A stretch of 17,357 nucleotides of DNA from JBGPGW01 sp046349515 (GCA_046349515.1 JAXMCE010000026.1:1-17357), one strand, 5' to 3'. Positions 7,349 to 15,163 are shown, counted from the stretch's first letter. The notes: generated by a model from the sequence alone, not told the origin. Translations and numbers: made by a program.

Positions 7349-7351
7349 TCG

Positions 7352-8524
7352 CTAGGCCGATGCGAACAGCTTTCGCGGGAAATCGGCGAAGGTCTTGGCC
7401 CCCGTGGCCGTCACGACGAAGGATTCGCTGACCACCAGCCCATACTTGTCCATCCACAGGGCGGGGATGCAGTGGAACGTCATGCCTTCCTCGAGGACCG
7501 TCTTGTCGCCGGGCCGGAAGCTGCAGGTCAGTTCGCCCCAGGTCGGCGGATAGCCGATGCCAACGGGATAGCCGATGCGCGACTCCTTCTCGATGCCGTA
7601 GCGCGCGATGGTCGTCCGCCAGGCGTTCTCCAGCTCTTCGCAGCGCGTGCCGGGCTTGACCTTGTCCAGCACGGCATTCAGGCCTTCCGCGATGATGTTC
7701 GTCGTGTCGACGAGCTTTTGCGCGGGCTTGCCGATATGGACGCAGCGCGAGAGGGGCGAATGGTACCGGTGCCGCACGCCGCCCATCTCGATATAGAAGA
7801 TCTCGCCTTCCACAAGGGGCGCGTCGGTCCAGGACAGATGGGGCGCCGAGCACAGCTCGCCCACCATGGCGTTGGGAGGCTTGCACGGGAACGTGCCGCC
7901 GAATTCGGACGTGCCGGCGGTGGTCACCTTGTAGAGCTCCGCCATGACGTCGCACTGGCGCACGCCCACCCCTGCCTTGTCGATCGCCGCCTGCATGGCC
8001 GCGCCCGCGATCTTTCCCGCCTGCATGAGGAACGATATCTCGCGTTCCGATTTCTTCATCCGCACCCAGTTCACGAGCAGGAAGGCATCCTCGAATTTGG
8101 CGTTCGGCAGCCCGCCGGTCAGGATCTCGTGCCAGCGCGCCGTGTAGTAGTAGTCGTCTTTCTCGACTCCGATGCGGCCCTTGTCCCAGCCGCGGTCCTT
8201 GATGAGCTGCACCAGGAGCTGCATGGGATGGCGTTCGGCCGATGCCACGAATCCGTCCGGATAGGGGACGACGTTCGCGTCCTTCACGAAGGCCGTGAAC
8301 TTGGCGCCCACGGCGTCCATCTTGCGCACGAAGATGATCGGCTCCTCCTGCGCCTGTGACACCACGACCATCTGCGGCGTATAGAAGGACCAGCCGTCGT
8401 AACCGGTCAGGTAGAATTGATTGGCCGGGCTCGCGACGAGAAGAAGGTCGAGCCCGCGCTCCGCCATCTTCTTCTTCGTCCGCGCCACGCGCTCGAGATA
8501 CTCCGACCGTTCGAACAGCGTCAT
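7352..8524 (-). CDS. M24-family (creatinase/ectoine-hydrolase DoeA-like) protein
   Basis: The 390-aa protein has the two-domain creatinase/prolidase layout. An N-terminal domain contains LTGYDGWSFYTPQ and GWDKGRIGVEKDDYYYT; the pita-bread domain from about residue 155 contains IEMGGVRHRYHSPLSR, SRIGYPVGIGYPPTWGE and EEGMTFHCIP. These phrases closely resemble ectoine hydrolase DoeA, which opens the ectoine ring. Of the five canonical M24 metal ligands (D, D, H, E, E), the positions here read E246, H255, a non-His in GYPVGIG, I353 and E367. The protein is therefore probably creatinase-like and metal-independent, not an aminopeptidase. The ATG at 8524 has GGGGGG upstream; an in-frame extension to 8638 is rejected. 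No doeB, doeC or doeX is nearby, so the substrate may be another amide or cyclic amidine. It is divergent from the FAD oxidoreductase. Confidence 0.85.
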   Translation of the reverse strand: MTLFERSEYLERVARTKKKMAERGLDLLLVASPANQFYLTGYDGWSFYTPQMVVVSQAQEEPIIFVRKMDAVGAKFTAFVKDANVVPYPDGFVASAERHPMQLLVQLIKDRGWDKGRIGVEKDDYYYTARWHEILTGGLPNAKFEDAFLLVNWVRMKKSEREISFLMQAGKIAGAAMQAAIDKAGVGVRQCDVMAELYKVTTAGTSEFGGTFPCKPPNAMVGELCSAPHLSWTDAPLVEGEIFYIEMGGVRHRYHSPLSRCVHIGKPAQKLVDTTNIIAEGLNAVLDKVKPGTRCEELENAWRTTIARYGIEKESRIGYPVGIGYPPTWGELTCSFRPGDKTVLEEGMTFHCIPALWMDKYGLVVSESFVVTATGAKTFADFPRKLFASA

Positions 8525-8695
8525 CGTGCCCCCCTTCGCTCCATCGCGGAAAATCTTGGATCGCGCATTCGAGCGGGTCCAATGGAATCTTGAAGGATGG
8601 CGCCATCGGGCGGCCTGCGCCCCCTTGCCACCGCGCATTTGCGATTCGAGAGGATTTCGAGGATCGTATCGGACGTGCCATGGTTAGGGATGTCC

Positions 8696-8720
8696 GGCCG
8701 CGCCTCGGCGATGCGCGGCC
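8696..8720 (+). promoter_or_regulatory. Leader hairpin abutting the ribosome site of the FAD oxidoreductase gene
   Basis: GGCCGCGC (8696-8703), a 9-nt loop and GCGCGGCC (8713-8720) form a perfect 8-bp stem whose 3' end touches the AAGGAGGAGGGAG ribosome site at 8721-8733. Such a fold could tune access of ribosomes or stabilise the mRNA 5' end. Alternatively the repeat acts as DNA, as an operator in the divergent gap 8525-8733. Confidence 0.35.
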
Positions 8721-8733
8721 AAGGAGGAGGGAG

Positions 8734-10068
8734 ATGCCTGAAGGATCAATCGGTGGGATGGCGCGCGCATCGTCGGATATTTTCGCGGCCGACTTCAAGG
8801 ACACGCCCTATTGGTGGGAGGCGGCACCGCGCAGCCCCGCCGTGCCGGAAGCGCCGCCCAAGGTCGCCGACGTCGCCATCGTGGGCTCGGGTTTGACGGG
8901 CCTCAATGCCGCGATCGACCTCGCCCGCGCGGGCCGGAGCGTCGTGGTGCTCGATTCGGAGGACCTCGGCCATGGTGCCAGCACGCGGAACGCCGGCTGC
9001 GTCGGCCAGACCTTGAAGCACAGCTTCCGCGATCTCGAAAAAGGGTACGGCACGGATTACGCGATCGCGGTCTATCGGGAGATGAAGGCCGCGTTCGATT
9101 CCGTCGCGGAGCGCGTCGAGGCAGAGCAGATCGACTGCGGCTTCAAGGTTTGCGGCCGGTTGATTCTGACGAGAGCCCAGCGTCAATACGACGACCTCGC
9201 CGGCGAGTTGGAGGCGCGCCGAAAGCACCTCGGCACCGAGTTCTCGATGATTCCGAAATCCGCCGTGCGCGACGAGATCGCGAGCGATCTCTACGGCGGC
9301 GGCGCCATCGTTCCGGGCCTCGGCTCGATCCATCCCGGCCTCTATCACAAAGGCCTTCTCGACCGGGCGCGCTCGGCGGGCGTCACCCTCATCGGCCGCA
9401 CGCCGGTGACCGGCATCGCGGGCGACGGCAACGGCTTCGAGGTCACGACGACGCAAGGGACGTGCCGTGCCCGCGAGGTGCTGGTCGCGACGAACGGCTA
9501 TACGGGCGCCCTGCTGCCGTGGCTGAGGCGCCGGATCATCCCCTTCGATGCCTACATGATCGCGACGGAGCCGCTCCAACCGTCGCTCATGGCGCAACTG
9601 TTGCCCACCGACCGGACCTACCTCGACCACGTCCACGACGTGATCACGATCCGCCGCTCGCCCGACGGGACGCGCATCCTGTTTCTCTGGCGCACGGGCA
9701 CGAGGCCCAGCACCGCGCGGAAGAAGAGCGCCCAGCTCCACGCCGATGTCACGCGCATCATTCCGGAGGTGGGCAAGCTCAAAGTCACCCATTCCTGGAC
9801 CGGGCGCTGCGCCGGCACCTTCAATCTGTGGCCGCACCTCTTGAAGCGCGACGGCATCCATTTCGCGGGCGGCTACTGCTTCGCCGGCCTGCCCATGGGC
9901 ACCTATCTCGGCCGCAAGGCGGCCCAGCGCATCCTGGGCAAGCCCGAGGCGCGCACCATCTTCGCCGACCGCTCCTTCCCGCTCATCCCAGGGCATGTGG
10001 GTAACCCCTGGTTCATGCCGATCGTCATGCGCTGGTACGGCCTCGCCGATCGCTGGCAGAGCCGCTAG
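8734..10068 (+). CDS. FAD-dependent amine/amino-acid oxidoreductase (DAO family, PuuB/DadA-like)
   Basis: The DAO family (PF01266) oxidises C-N bonds of amines or D-amino acids using FAD. The 444-aa protein has the PuuB-type N-terminus with a PYWW motif (residues 25-28). It then has the dinucleotide loop VAIVGSGLTGLNAAIDLA (GxGxxG at 51-56), the acidic end of beta-2 in VVVLDSED, and HGASTRNAGCVGQTL, the usual 'GASxRNGG' segment. Later come REVLVATNGYTGALLPWL and a C-terminal HFAGGYCFAGLPMGTYLGRKAA, which closes the FAD site. The start at ATG 8734 is chosen for its very strong GGAGGAGGGAG site; reading back to 8356 would overlap the M24 promoter and is rejected. It probably oxidises a polyamine derivative or imino acid, possibly linked to the neighbouring M24 hydrolase. 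The substrate is unknown. Confidence 0.88.
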   Translation: MPEGSIGGMARASSDIFAADFKDTPYWWEAAPRSPAVPEAPPKVADVAIVGSGLTGLNAAIDLARAGRSVVVLDSEDLGHGASTRNAGCVGQTLKHSFRDLEKGYGTDYAIAVYREMKAAFDSVAERVEAEQIDCGFKVCGRLILTRAQRQYDDLAGELEARRKHLGTEFSMIPKSAVRDEIASDLYGGGAIVPGLGSIHPGLYHKGLLDRARSAGVTLIGRTPVTGIAGDGNGFEVTTTQGTCRAREVLVATNGYTGALLPWLRRRIIPFDAYMIATEPLQPSLMAQLLPTDRTYLDHVHDVITIRRSPDGTRILFLWRTGTRPSTARKKSAQLHADVTRIIPEVGKLKVTHSWTGRCAGTFNLWPHLLKRDGIHFAGGYCFAGLPMGTYLGRKAAQRILGKPEARTIFADRSFPLIPGHVGNPWFMPIVMRWYGLADRWQSR

Positions 10069-10098
10069 AGCCCGCACCCATCAGCCCAACGACCGCTG

Positions 10099-10113
10099 GG
10101 CGCTTCCAGCGCC
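10099..10113 (+). terminator. Short hairpin downstream of the FAD oxidoreductase gene
   Basis: GGCGCT (10099-10104), TCC, AGCGCC (10108-10113) forms a perfect 6-bp stem 30 bp after the stop codon, without a T-tract. The rest of the 278-bp gap to 10346 holds no gene or clear promoter that I can support. Confidence 0.25.
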
Positions 10114-10346
10114 GCGGCCCCTTCGCTAATCTCTTCCGGCTCGATGGTGGGGGTCATTCGAGCGCCTGGGGCGAGGAACCGCGGCTCGCGCGGTCGCCTG
10201 TCACAATCCAATGGGCATCATCCGTGGGACCCCCTTGAGTGTGGTGCGGCCGGACGAGCCGTCGCCCGTCACGCGATGGGCGGACGCATCGCCGCCATCG
10301 CACGCCGATGACAGACGGAAACAACCATGCCTCGGAGGAGACGCCC

Positions 10347-11369
10347 ATGACGTCGAAAGGCCTTCTCACCATCCTCGGACAGGTGGACATCGGCCAGTTC
10401 TGGCCGGCAACGAAAGGAAACAACTCCTCCGACGGCGACACCGTGCACATGAAGGTCGACCCCGCGACAGCTTTCATCTTCAGATCGCCGTCGAGCACGA
10501 AGCTCAAGCACACGACGGTCTTCACCGGCGCCTACGTCAACGACCACGGCAAGAAGAAGAACGTCATCACCTCGAAGAGCGAGATCAAGATCCGCCTTCA
10601 GGGCATCGACACGCCGGAGCTCCACTATCCCGTCATCGCCACCTGGCACCCGTCGAAGAAAGGGAAATTCGGCAACGAATTCCGCCAGACCTACGGGGCT
10701 GGGGCGGCGAACGCGCTGCATGCGCACCTGAAGGCGTTCACCGCGGGCAGCAGCACCATCGTCCAAGCGACGTTCCAAACCCAGATCGACCGGCCCCAAC
10801 AGGCGATCGATTCCCATGGCCGGTTCGTCGGCGACATCCTCGTCGGCACGGCGGCCGCGAAGAGCATCAACACCTGGCTCGTCGAGAACGGCTGGGCCTA
10901 TCCGATGCTCTACGACTCCATGACCGCGCAGGAGGTCGCGACGATCATCGCCGCCTGGAAGGCGGGAAAGGCGATTGCGGGGCGCGCGGGCAAGGCCTTC
11001 GACAAGGCGCTCCGTCCCTTCGATCCCTCGATGAACGTCAACAACGCCAAGCTGCCCGATGGCGGGAAGACCAACTTCCCCAAAATTTTCCGTCGGCAGG
11101 CCACGTTCTGGGCAGGGGTCGCGGGACCGCTCACCGCGAGCGAATTCGTCGCGGCGATCAACAAGGGCGCCAAGGGGAAAACCGACAAGGCCTATGCGAC
11201 GGCCTATTTCCTCAAGAACGCGGACAAGCTCGACCGCTCGAAGCGCGTCACCCTCGCAAGCCAGATCGGAGCGCAGGGCCAGACGAAGTTCTCGCCCGAC
11301 GAACTCGTCTTCAGCGAGGACCCATCGACGCTCTACGATTCGGGCGGCACGCCCATCAAGACCTGGTGA
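10347..11369 (+). CDS. Thermonuclease-family protein (staphylococcal-nuclease fold) with C-terminal extension
   Basis: The 340-aa protein has an SNase-like domain at about residues 25-190. It shows DGDTVHM (D31, calcium position), IKIRLQGIDTPELH with R83, D88 and E91 matching the SNase catalytic Arg35/Asp40/Glu43, and DSHGRFVGDILV with R159 matching Arg87. INTWLVENGWAYPMLYDSM follows. All catalytic positions are kept, so it may cut DNA or RNA with calcium. Two features are unusual: a 30-residue insertion with FIFRSPSSTKLKH before the R83 strand, and about 150 residues after the domain with no recognised fold. There is no signal peptide, unlike secreted thermonucleases. ATG 10347 is preferred because GGAGGAG (10334-10340) precedes it; an in-frame ATG 39 nt earlier lacks a ribosome site. 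It appears monocistronic. Confidence 0.82.
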   Translation: MTSKGLLTILGQVDIGQFWPATKGNNSSDGDTVHMKVDPATAFIFRSPSSTKLKHTTVFTGAYVNDHGKKKNVITSKSEIKIRLQGIDTPELHYPVIATWHPSKKGKFGNEFRQTYGAGAANALHAHLKAFTAGSSTIVQATFQTQIDRPQQAIDSHGRFVGDILVGTAAAKSINTWLVENGWAYPMLYDSMTAQEVATIIAAWKAGKAIAGRAGKAFDKALRPFDPSMNVNNAKLPDGGKTNFPKIFRRQATFWAGVAGPLTASEFVAAINKGAKGKTDKAYATAYFLKNADKLDRSKRVTLASQIGAQGQTKFSPDELVFSEDPSTLYDSGGTPIKTW

Positions 11370-11392
11370 CAAGCACCGCGCAGCGGGCCTGA

Positions 11393-11413
11393 GCGGCGCG
11401 GCATTGGCGCCGC
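11393..11413. terminator. Hairpin between convergent nuclease and membrane-protein genes
   Basis: GCGGCGC (11393-11399), a 7-nt loop and GCGCCGC (11407-11413) form a perfect 7-bp stem in the 45-bp gap between two convergent stop codons. It probably serves as a bidirectional terminator; no T-tract is present. Confidence 0.4.
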
Positions 11414-11414
11414 G

Positions 11415-11888
11415 TCAGGATGTCGGCTGGCTGCCATCGGGTGCCGCGCGGAAGAGTCCGAGGCGCCTCATCCCGGCCGCGATCAGCACCGTGCCGAGCC
11501 CCCAAGCGCCGTTCACGAGAAGCGCAAAGCCGATGATCTTCGCCTGCCAGCCGCCGGCAACCGGCTGGCCCTTGAGCGGCAGGACGATGAACAAAGCGAC
11601 GGCCGAGGGAAGAAGCGCGCCGAAGACGATGGCGGCGAGCCAGGCGCGGCCCCGCTCGAAGCGCGACCGGAGGACCTCGAGCATGACGATCCCCCAAAGC
11701 CCGCCGAAGAAAGCCGAGGACAGGACAGCGGGCACACCGAAGGGCGCCGTGGGGCTCCAATTGTAGGGCGCGCGCGGTCCGTCGAAGAGAAGGTAGAAGA
11801 CAGCGACGACCCCCTGGTGGAACACGAGCACCGCCAGGGCACCTGCGATGAATCCCAACGCCCAACGGTTGGGACGGGACGGGGTCAT
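11415..11888 (-). CDS. Conserved four-helix membrane protein of unknown function
   Basis: I cannot assign a function. The 157-aa protein has four predicted transmembrane helices: about residues 8-33 (containing GALAVLVFHQGVVAVFYLLF), 52-74 (PAVLSSAFFGGLWGIVML), 82-103 (LAAIVFGALLPSAVALFIVL) and 114-137 (IIGFALLVNGAWGLGTVLIA). A conserved-looking loop reads APYNWSPTAPFGVPAVL. I recall similar 'FHQG...PFGVPAVLS' hypothetical membrane proteins in other alphaproteobacteria, so it is probably a real conserved family. The ATG at 11888 is chosen for GGAGGAG 5 nt upstream; an in-frame ATG 21 nt earlier is possible. It stands alone on the minus strand, divergent from the ureohydrolase gene. Confidence 0.75.
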   Translation of the reverse strand: MTPSRPNRWALGFIAGALAVLVFHQGVVAVFYLLFDGPRAPYNWSPTAPFGVPAVLSSAFFGGLWGIVMLEVLRSRFERGRAWLAAIVFGALLPSAVALFIVLPLKGQPVAGGWQAKIIGFALLVNGAWGLGTVLIAAGMRRLGLFRAAPDGSQPTS

Positions 11889-12067
11889 GGCCACTCCTCC
11901 CTCATGCATGGAGGGCCAGAAGAATAGCGAGCGAGTACCCGCCACGACCAGCGGCAAGCGGAGGGCAAGCGGCGGGCGTGCCCGAACCGTCGATCGGCGG
12001 CACGGGTTCGGCTAGTCTCCTCGCGGCGGGCATCCGCCCATCGTCAAAACATCCGGAGAATCTGGTC

Positions 12068-13018
12068 GTGGCGAAATCGAAAGCTCACATCGGCGCGATG
12101 TTCGGCGCCGCCAAGGTCAAGACCTTCCTCGGCCTGCCTGCGGCAAGCCCCAAAAAGCCGATCCGTGCCAAGGCCGCCATCTTCGGCATCGCCTCGGCGA
12201 CGCCCTACGCCCATGTCGGCCCCTACTGCAAGGACGCGCCCAAGGCGATCCGCGCCGGCATCGCGGGCTATGCCGCCAATGTGCTCCACATGGATTTCGA
12301 TCTCGGCGAGTCGATCTTCCCCGGCGGCAAGATCAACGCGGTCGACTTGGGAAACCTGCCCTATGACGCGCGGGACTTCGCACGCAATCGCGCGCGCGTG
12401 CGCGAGACGACGGCCCGCGTGCTCGATGCGGGCGCGGTGCCCATCCTGCTCGGCGGTGACGATTCGGTGCCGATTCCGCTCTTCCAGGCCTATGAAGGGC
12501 GCGGCAAGTACACGATCCTCCAATTCGACGCACATATCGACTGGCGCGAGGAGGTGCGCGGCGAGAAGTGGGGCCTGTCCTCGACGATGCGCCGTGCCTC
12601 CGAGATGGGCCAGATCGACCGCATCGTGCAAGTGGGGCAGCGCGCCATCGGCTCCGCCCGCCCGAAGGACGTTGCCGACGCCAAACGGTGGGGCGTCAAA
12701 TTCTTCTCGGGCCGCGACGTCGCGGCCAAGGGAATCGGGCCGGTCATCGCCGCGATCCCCAAAGGGGCCAAGGTCATCATCTCCTTCGACCTCGACGGAC
12801 TCGATCCGACGATCATGCCCGGCGTCATCGGACGGGCACCCGGGGGCCTCGGCTATTGGGAGGCCGTCGAAATCATCCACGGCGTCGCGCGGAAGGCGCG
12901 GATTGCCGGCGCCGCCTTCGTCGAGTTCGTTCCGCCGTTGGATATCGACGGGATCAGCGCCATGACCGCGAGCCGGCTCGTCGCCCATACCCTCGCCATC
13001 GCGGCGCGGCAGACCTAG
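12068..13018 (+). CDS. Agmatinase/arginase (ureohydrolase) family protein with altered metal motif
   Basis: Ureohydrolases use two Mn ions to cleave guanidino groups to urea. The 316-aa protein has family length and keeps the DAHxD motif (QFDAHIDWRE, D154/H156/D158) and the SxDxDxxDP motif (SFDLDGLDPTIMPG, D241/D243/D246). The first metal motif, normally GGDHS, is GGDDS (129-133), with Asp132 where a ligand His is expected. This may mark a distinct subfamily with another metal or substrate. GTG 12068 (GGAG 9 nt upstream) is preferred to an in-frame GTG at 11978, because the extra 30 residues look random and sit in promoter sequence. The substrate could be agmatine, guanidinobutyrate or another guanidine; not decidable here. 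It is followed by the desaturase gene after 107 bp. Confidence 0.83.
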   Translation: MAKSKAHIGAMFGAAKVKTFLGLPAASPKKPIRAKAAIFGIASATPYAHVGPYCKDAPKAIRAGIAGYAANVLHMDFDLGESIFPGGKINAVDLGNLPYDARDFARNRARVRETTARVLDAGAVPILLGGDDSVPIPLFQAYEGRGKYTILQFDAHIDWREEVRGEKWGLSSTMRRASEMGQIDRIVQVGQRAIGSARPKDVADAKRWGVKFFSGRDVAAKGIGPVIAAIPKGAKVIISFDLDGLDPTIMPGVIGRAPGGLGYWEAVEIIHGVARKARIAGAAFVEFVPPLDIDGISAMTASRLVAHTLAIAARQT

Positions 13019-13064
13019 TCCCGACGCAAAGACGGGGGAGGCCGACGGAGGCCGGTCGACGATG

Positions 13065-13088
13065 GGACGCCTTCGGCCCGGGGCGTCC
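13065..13088 (+). terminator. Hairpin after the ureohydrolase gene
   Basis: GGACGCC (13065-13071), a 10-nt loop and GGCGTCC (13082-13088) form a 7-bp stem followed by TCCCTGTT, a weak T/C-rich end. It is 47 bp after the ureohydrolase stop and could separate that gene from the desaturase unit. Confidence 0.35.
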
Positions 13089-13101
13089 TCCCTGTTACAA
13101 T
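13072..13101 (+). promoter_or_regulatory. Candidate promoter of the desaturase/aldolase/decarboxylase unit
   Basis: TACAAT (13096-13101) matches the -10 consensus at 5 of 6 bases. The best -35 is a weak TTCGGC (13072-13077) at 18-bp spacing, inside the preceding hairpin loop. Transcription near 13108 would leave about 18 nt before the GTG at 13126. Confidence 0.3.
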
Positions 13102-13125
13102 GGAGGTTCCGCGCGGGAGGCGATT

Positions 13126-14112
13126 GTGGATGATTTCATCGGCGTCCGCGGCGTGATCGAGCCGCGACGTCTCAAGGAACTGTCCGAGCGCTCCGATCTC
13201 AGGGGTGCCGTGCAGGCCGCGAGCCATGTGGGCGCCATCGGCGCCAACAGCTATCTCCTCTCCCTTGCCTGGGGAAGCTGGTGGGCCGTGCCGTTGTTCT
13301 TCCTCCAGGGCATGCTGCTCGGCCATCTCTATGCGGCACTCCACGAATGCGACCACAACACGGCCTTTCGCAGCCGCTGGGCCAATCAGTGGCTCGGCCG
13401 CGTCTTCGGTTTCGTCATCCTGTTCCCGAGCGATGCGCACAAGTGGCTGCACTTCACCCATCACCGCCACACCCAGGATTTCGAGCGCGACACCGAGTTG
13501 CTCCCACGGAAACCGTTCGCCAATGCGTGGCAGTTCCTCTGGATGTTCTCGGCGGTCACCTACTACTACCACCACGTCGCCTCGATCGTCGGCTACGCGG
13601 CCCGCCACATCCCCGAGACAGCGTTCACCGCGAGCCAGCGGAAGACGCTCGTCATCGCTTCGCGCATCCACCTGGCCGGTTACGCAGCCGTCGCCGCCAG
13701 CGCCGTCTGGCTCCAATCCTGGTGGCCCCTCACCTATTGGATCGCGCCGATGGTCGTGGCCAAGTGGACCTATTACTTCCAAGGCCTCCTGGAGCACACC
13801 GGGCTCACCCAGATCCAGAACACGCTCGAAAACACGCGCAGCTTCAAAACCAATCCGTTCATGCGCTGGCTCCACTGGAACATGGTCTATCACACGGCGC
13901 ACCACACCTTCCCGAGCGTGCCGTTCTTCCGCCTGGCGGAATTGCACCGGGAGGTCGAGGCCAAGTACCCGCACCCGCTTCCTGTCGTGACCTATTTCGG
14001 CGGCACGCTGGCGCTCGTCCGCGCGCTGTTCCGTGCTTCCGAACTCGAGCTCGTGGCGGCGGAGGATGCGGCCTATGCGCGGCGCCACGGCCTCGCTTCC
14101 GCGGCCGACTGA
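13126..14112 (+). CDS. Membrane-bound fatty acid desaturase family protein
   Basis: Integral-membrane di-iron oxygenases of this family (PF00487) introduce double bonds or hydroxyls into lipid-like substrates. The 328-aa protein has all three histidine boxes: HECDH (H73-H77), HFTHH (H109-H113) and HTAHH (H256-H260), plus H224 in LLEHTG. Hydrophobic segments lie near 43-70, 90-102, 137-158, 182-212 and 284-298. It starts at a GTG (13126) with GGGAGG 5 nt upstream; the frame is open further upstream only as a shadow of the ureohydrolase gene. The HECDHNTAF and HHTFPSVPFF boxes place it with the bacterial hydroxylase/desaturase subgroup, but substrate and regiochemistry are unknown. It lies 101 bp before the aldolase gene on the same strand and may share its transcript. 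Confidence 0.88.
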   Translation: MDDFIGVRGVIEPRRLKELSERSDLRGAVQAASHVGAIGANSYLLSLAWGSWWAVPLFFLQGMLLGHLYAALHECDHNTAFRSRWANQWLGRVFGFVILFPSDAHKWLHFTHHRHTQDFERDTELLPRKPFANAWQFLWMFSAVTYYYHHVASIVGYAARHIPETAFTASQRKTLVIASRIHLAGYAAVAASAVWLQSWWPLTYWIAPMVVAKWTYYFQGLLEHTGLTQIQNTLENTRSFKTNPFMRWLHWNMVYHTAHHTFPSVPFFRLAELHREVEAKYPHPLPVVTYFGGTLALVRALFRASELELVAAEDAAYARRHGLASAAD

Positions 14113-14213
14113 TCGTCGCATCGCGCAGTCCCGGCGGCGCCGAATGGCCTTGCCAAGGAACCGCCCGGCCCGCCAGAGTCGGGACTCGAGCGAACCCCCA
14201 GCCGGAGGAAGTC

Positions 14214-15140
14214 ATGGATCGCAACTCGGTCGCCTGGCGGGGTGTGATTCCGGCCCTCGTGACGCCGTTCAAGGCGGACGGCGCCATCGACGAGGGCGCG
14301 TTCCGCGCCAATATCGAGCGCATGCTCGCCGCGGGCTGCCACGGCATTCTCGTCGGCGGTTGCACCGGCGAGTTCTGGGCGCTCACCACGGATGAGAGGA
14401 AGCATCTCGTCACCCTTGCCGTCGACGCGGTCAAGCGCCGCGGCACCGTGCTGGCCGGAACGGGCGCCATCACGACGGCCGAGGCCATCGACCTCACGCG
14501 CCATGCGGAACGCGCGGGCGCCGACGGTGCCCTCATCCTGCCGCCCTACTTCGTCCAGCCCTCGGCCGACGACATCGTCGAGCACTATCGCGCGATCTCG
14601 GCCGCGAGCGGCATCCCGATCTGCCTCTACAACATCCCGAGCGTCGCGGCCAACGCCCTCCTGCCTGCGCTCGTCGAGCGGCTGGCGGAGGTGCCGAACG
14701 TCGTCGCGATCAAGGAAAGCTCGGGCGACTGGCACAATTTCTACCGCACGCTCATCACGGTCGAGGACCGGCTCCGCGTGTTCTGCGGCCCCTCTTCCGT
14801 CTTCGGCGTCGCGGCGACCGCCTTGGGCGCCGTCGGCCACATCGACTGCTTCCCCAATTTCTGGACCGAGCCCATGGTCGAGATGTGGCGCGCGGCGGAG
14901 GCGGGCGAGATGGCGCAGGCGCGGGCACTCCAGGCCAAGGGCCGGGCGCTGACCGATCTTTGCATCGCCAACGGGCGCAACCTCTACTGCTCGACCAAGG
15001 CCGCGATGAACGCGCTCGGCTTGCCGGGAGGATTCCCGCGCCTGCCGCTTCGCCCGCTCGACCCGGCGCAGGACGCGGATCTCCGGCGCGGCCTCGTGCG
15101 CCTCGGTTTCGCGGTCGAGGTCGCCCAAGCCGCGCAATAG
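14214..15140 (+). CDS. Dihydrodipicolinate synthase-family class I aldolase (DapA-like, probably not DapA)
   Basis: The 308-aa protein is a TIM-barrel Schiff-base lyase. Visible sites are VIPALVTPFKADGAID, the carboxylate-binding loop GGCTGEFWALT (residues 48-58, usually GTTGE), PPYF (Y112), YNIPS (Y139) and AIKESSGD with the Schiff-base Lys at K167. In true DHDPS the YNVPSRT arginine binds the product carboxylate; here the sequence reads YNIPSVAAN, so that Arg is absent. It may therefore use pyruvate with a different aldehyde or cleave a 2-keto-3-deoxy acid. ATG 14214 follows GGAGGAA. It is 23 bp upstream of the decarboxylase-like gene, so the two are very likely co-transcribed. Family secure, reaction open. 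Confidence 0.88.
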   Translation: MDRNSVAWRGVIPALVTPFKADGAIDEGAFRANIERMLAAGCHGILVGGCTGEFWALTTDERKHLVTLAVDAVKRRGTVLAGTGAITTAEAIDLTRHAERAGADGALILPPYFVQPSADDIVEHYRAISAASGIPICLYNIPSVAANALLPALVERLAEVPNVVAIKESSGDWHNFYRTLITVEDRLRVFCGPSSVFGVAATALGAVGHIDCFPNFWTEPMVEMWRAAEAGEMAQARALQAKGRALTDLCIANGRNLYCSTKAAMNALGLPGGFPRLPLRPLDPAQDADLRRGLVRLGFAVEVAQAAQ

Positions 15141-15163
15141 GACACCATCCCAGGGAGGTTCCG

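Noticed and set aside
10269..11372. 367-codon open frame antisense to the nuclease gene, and a 393-codon plus-strand frame over the same DNA
   Set aside because: Only one frame carries SNase motifs and a proper ribosome site; the others are compositional shadows.
11978..12067. Longer N-terminus of the ureohydrolase from a GTG at 11978
   Set aside because: The added 30 residues resemble translated intergenic DNA, with a CCGAACC/GGTTCGG dyad (11982-11988, 12005-12011); GTG 12068 has a better ribosome site and gives family length.
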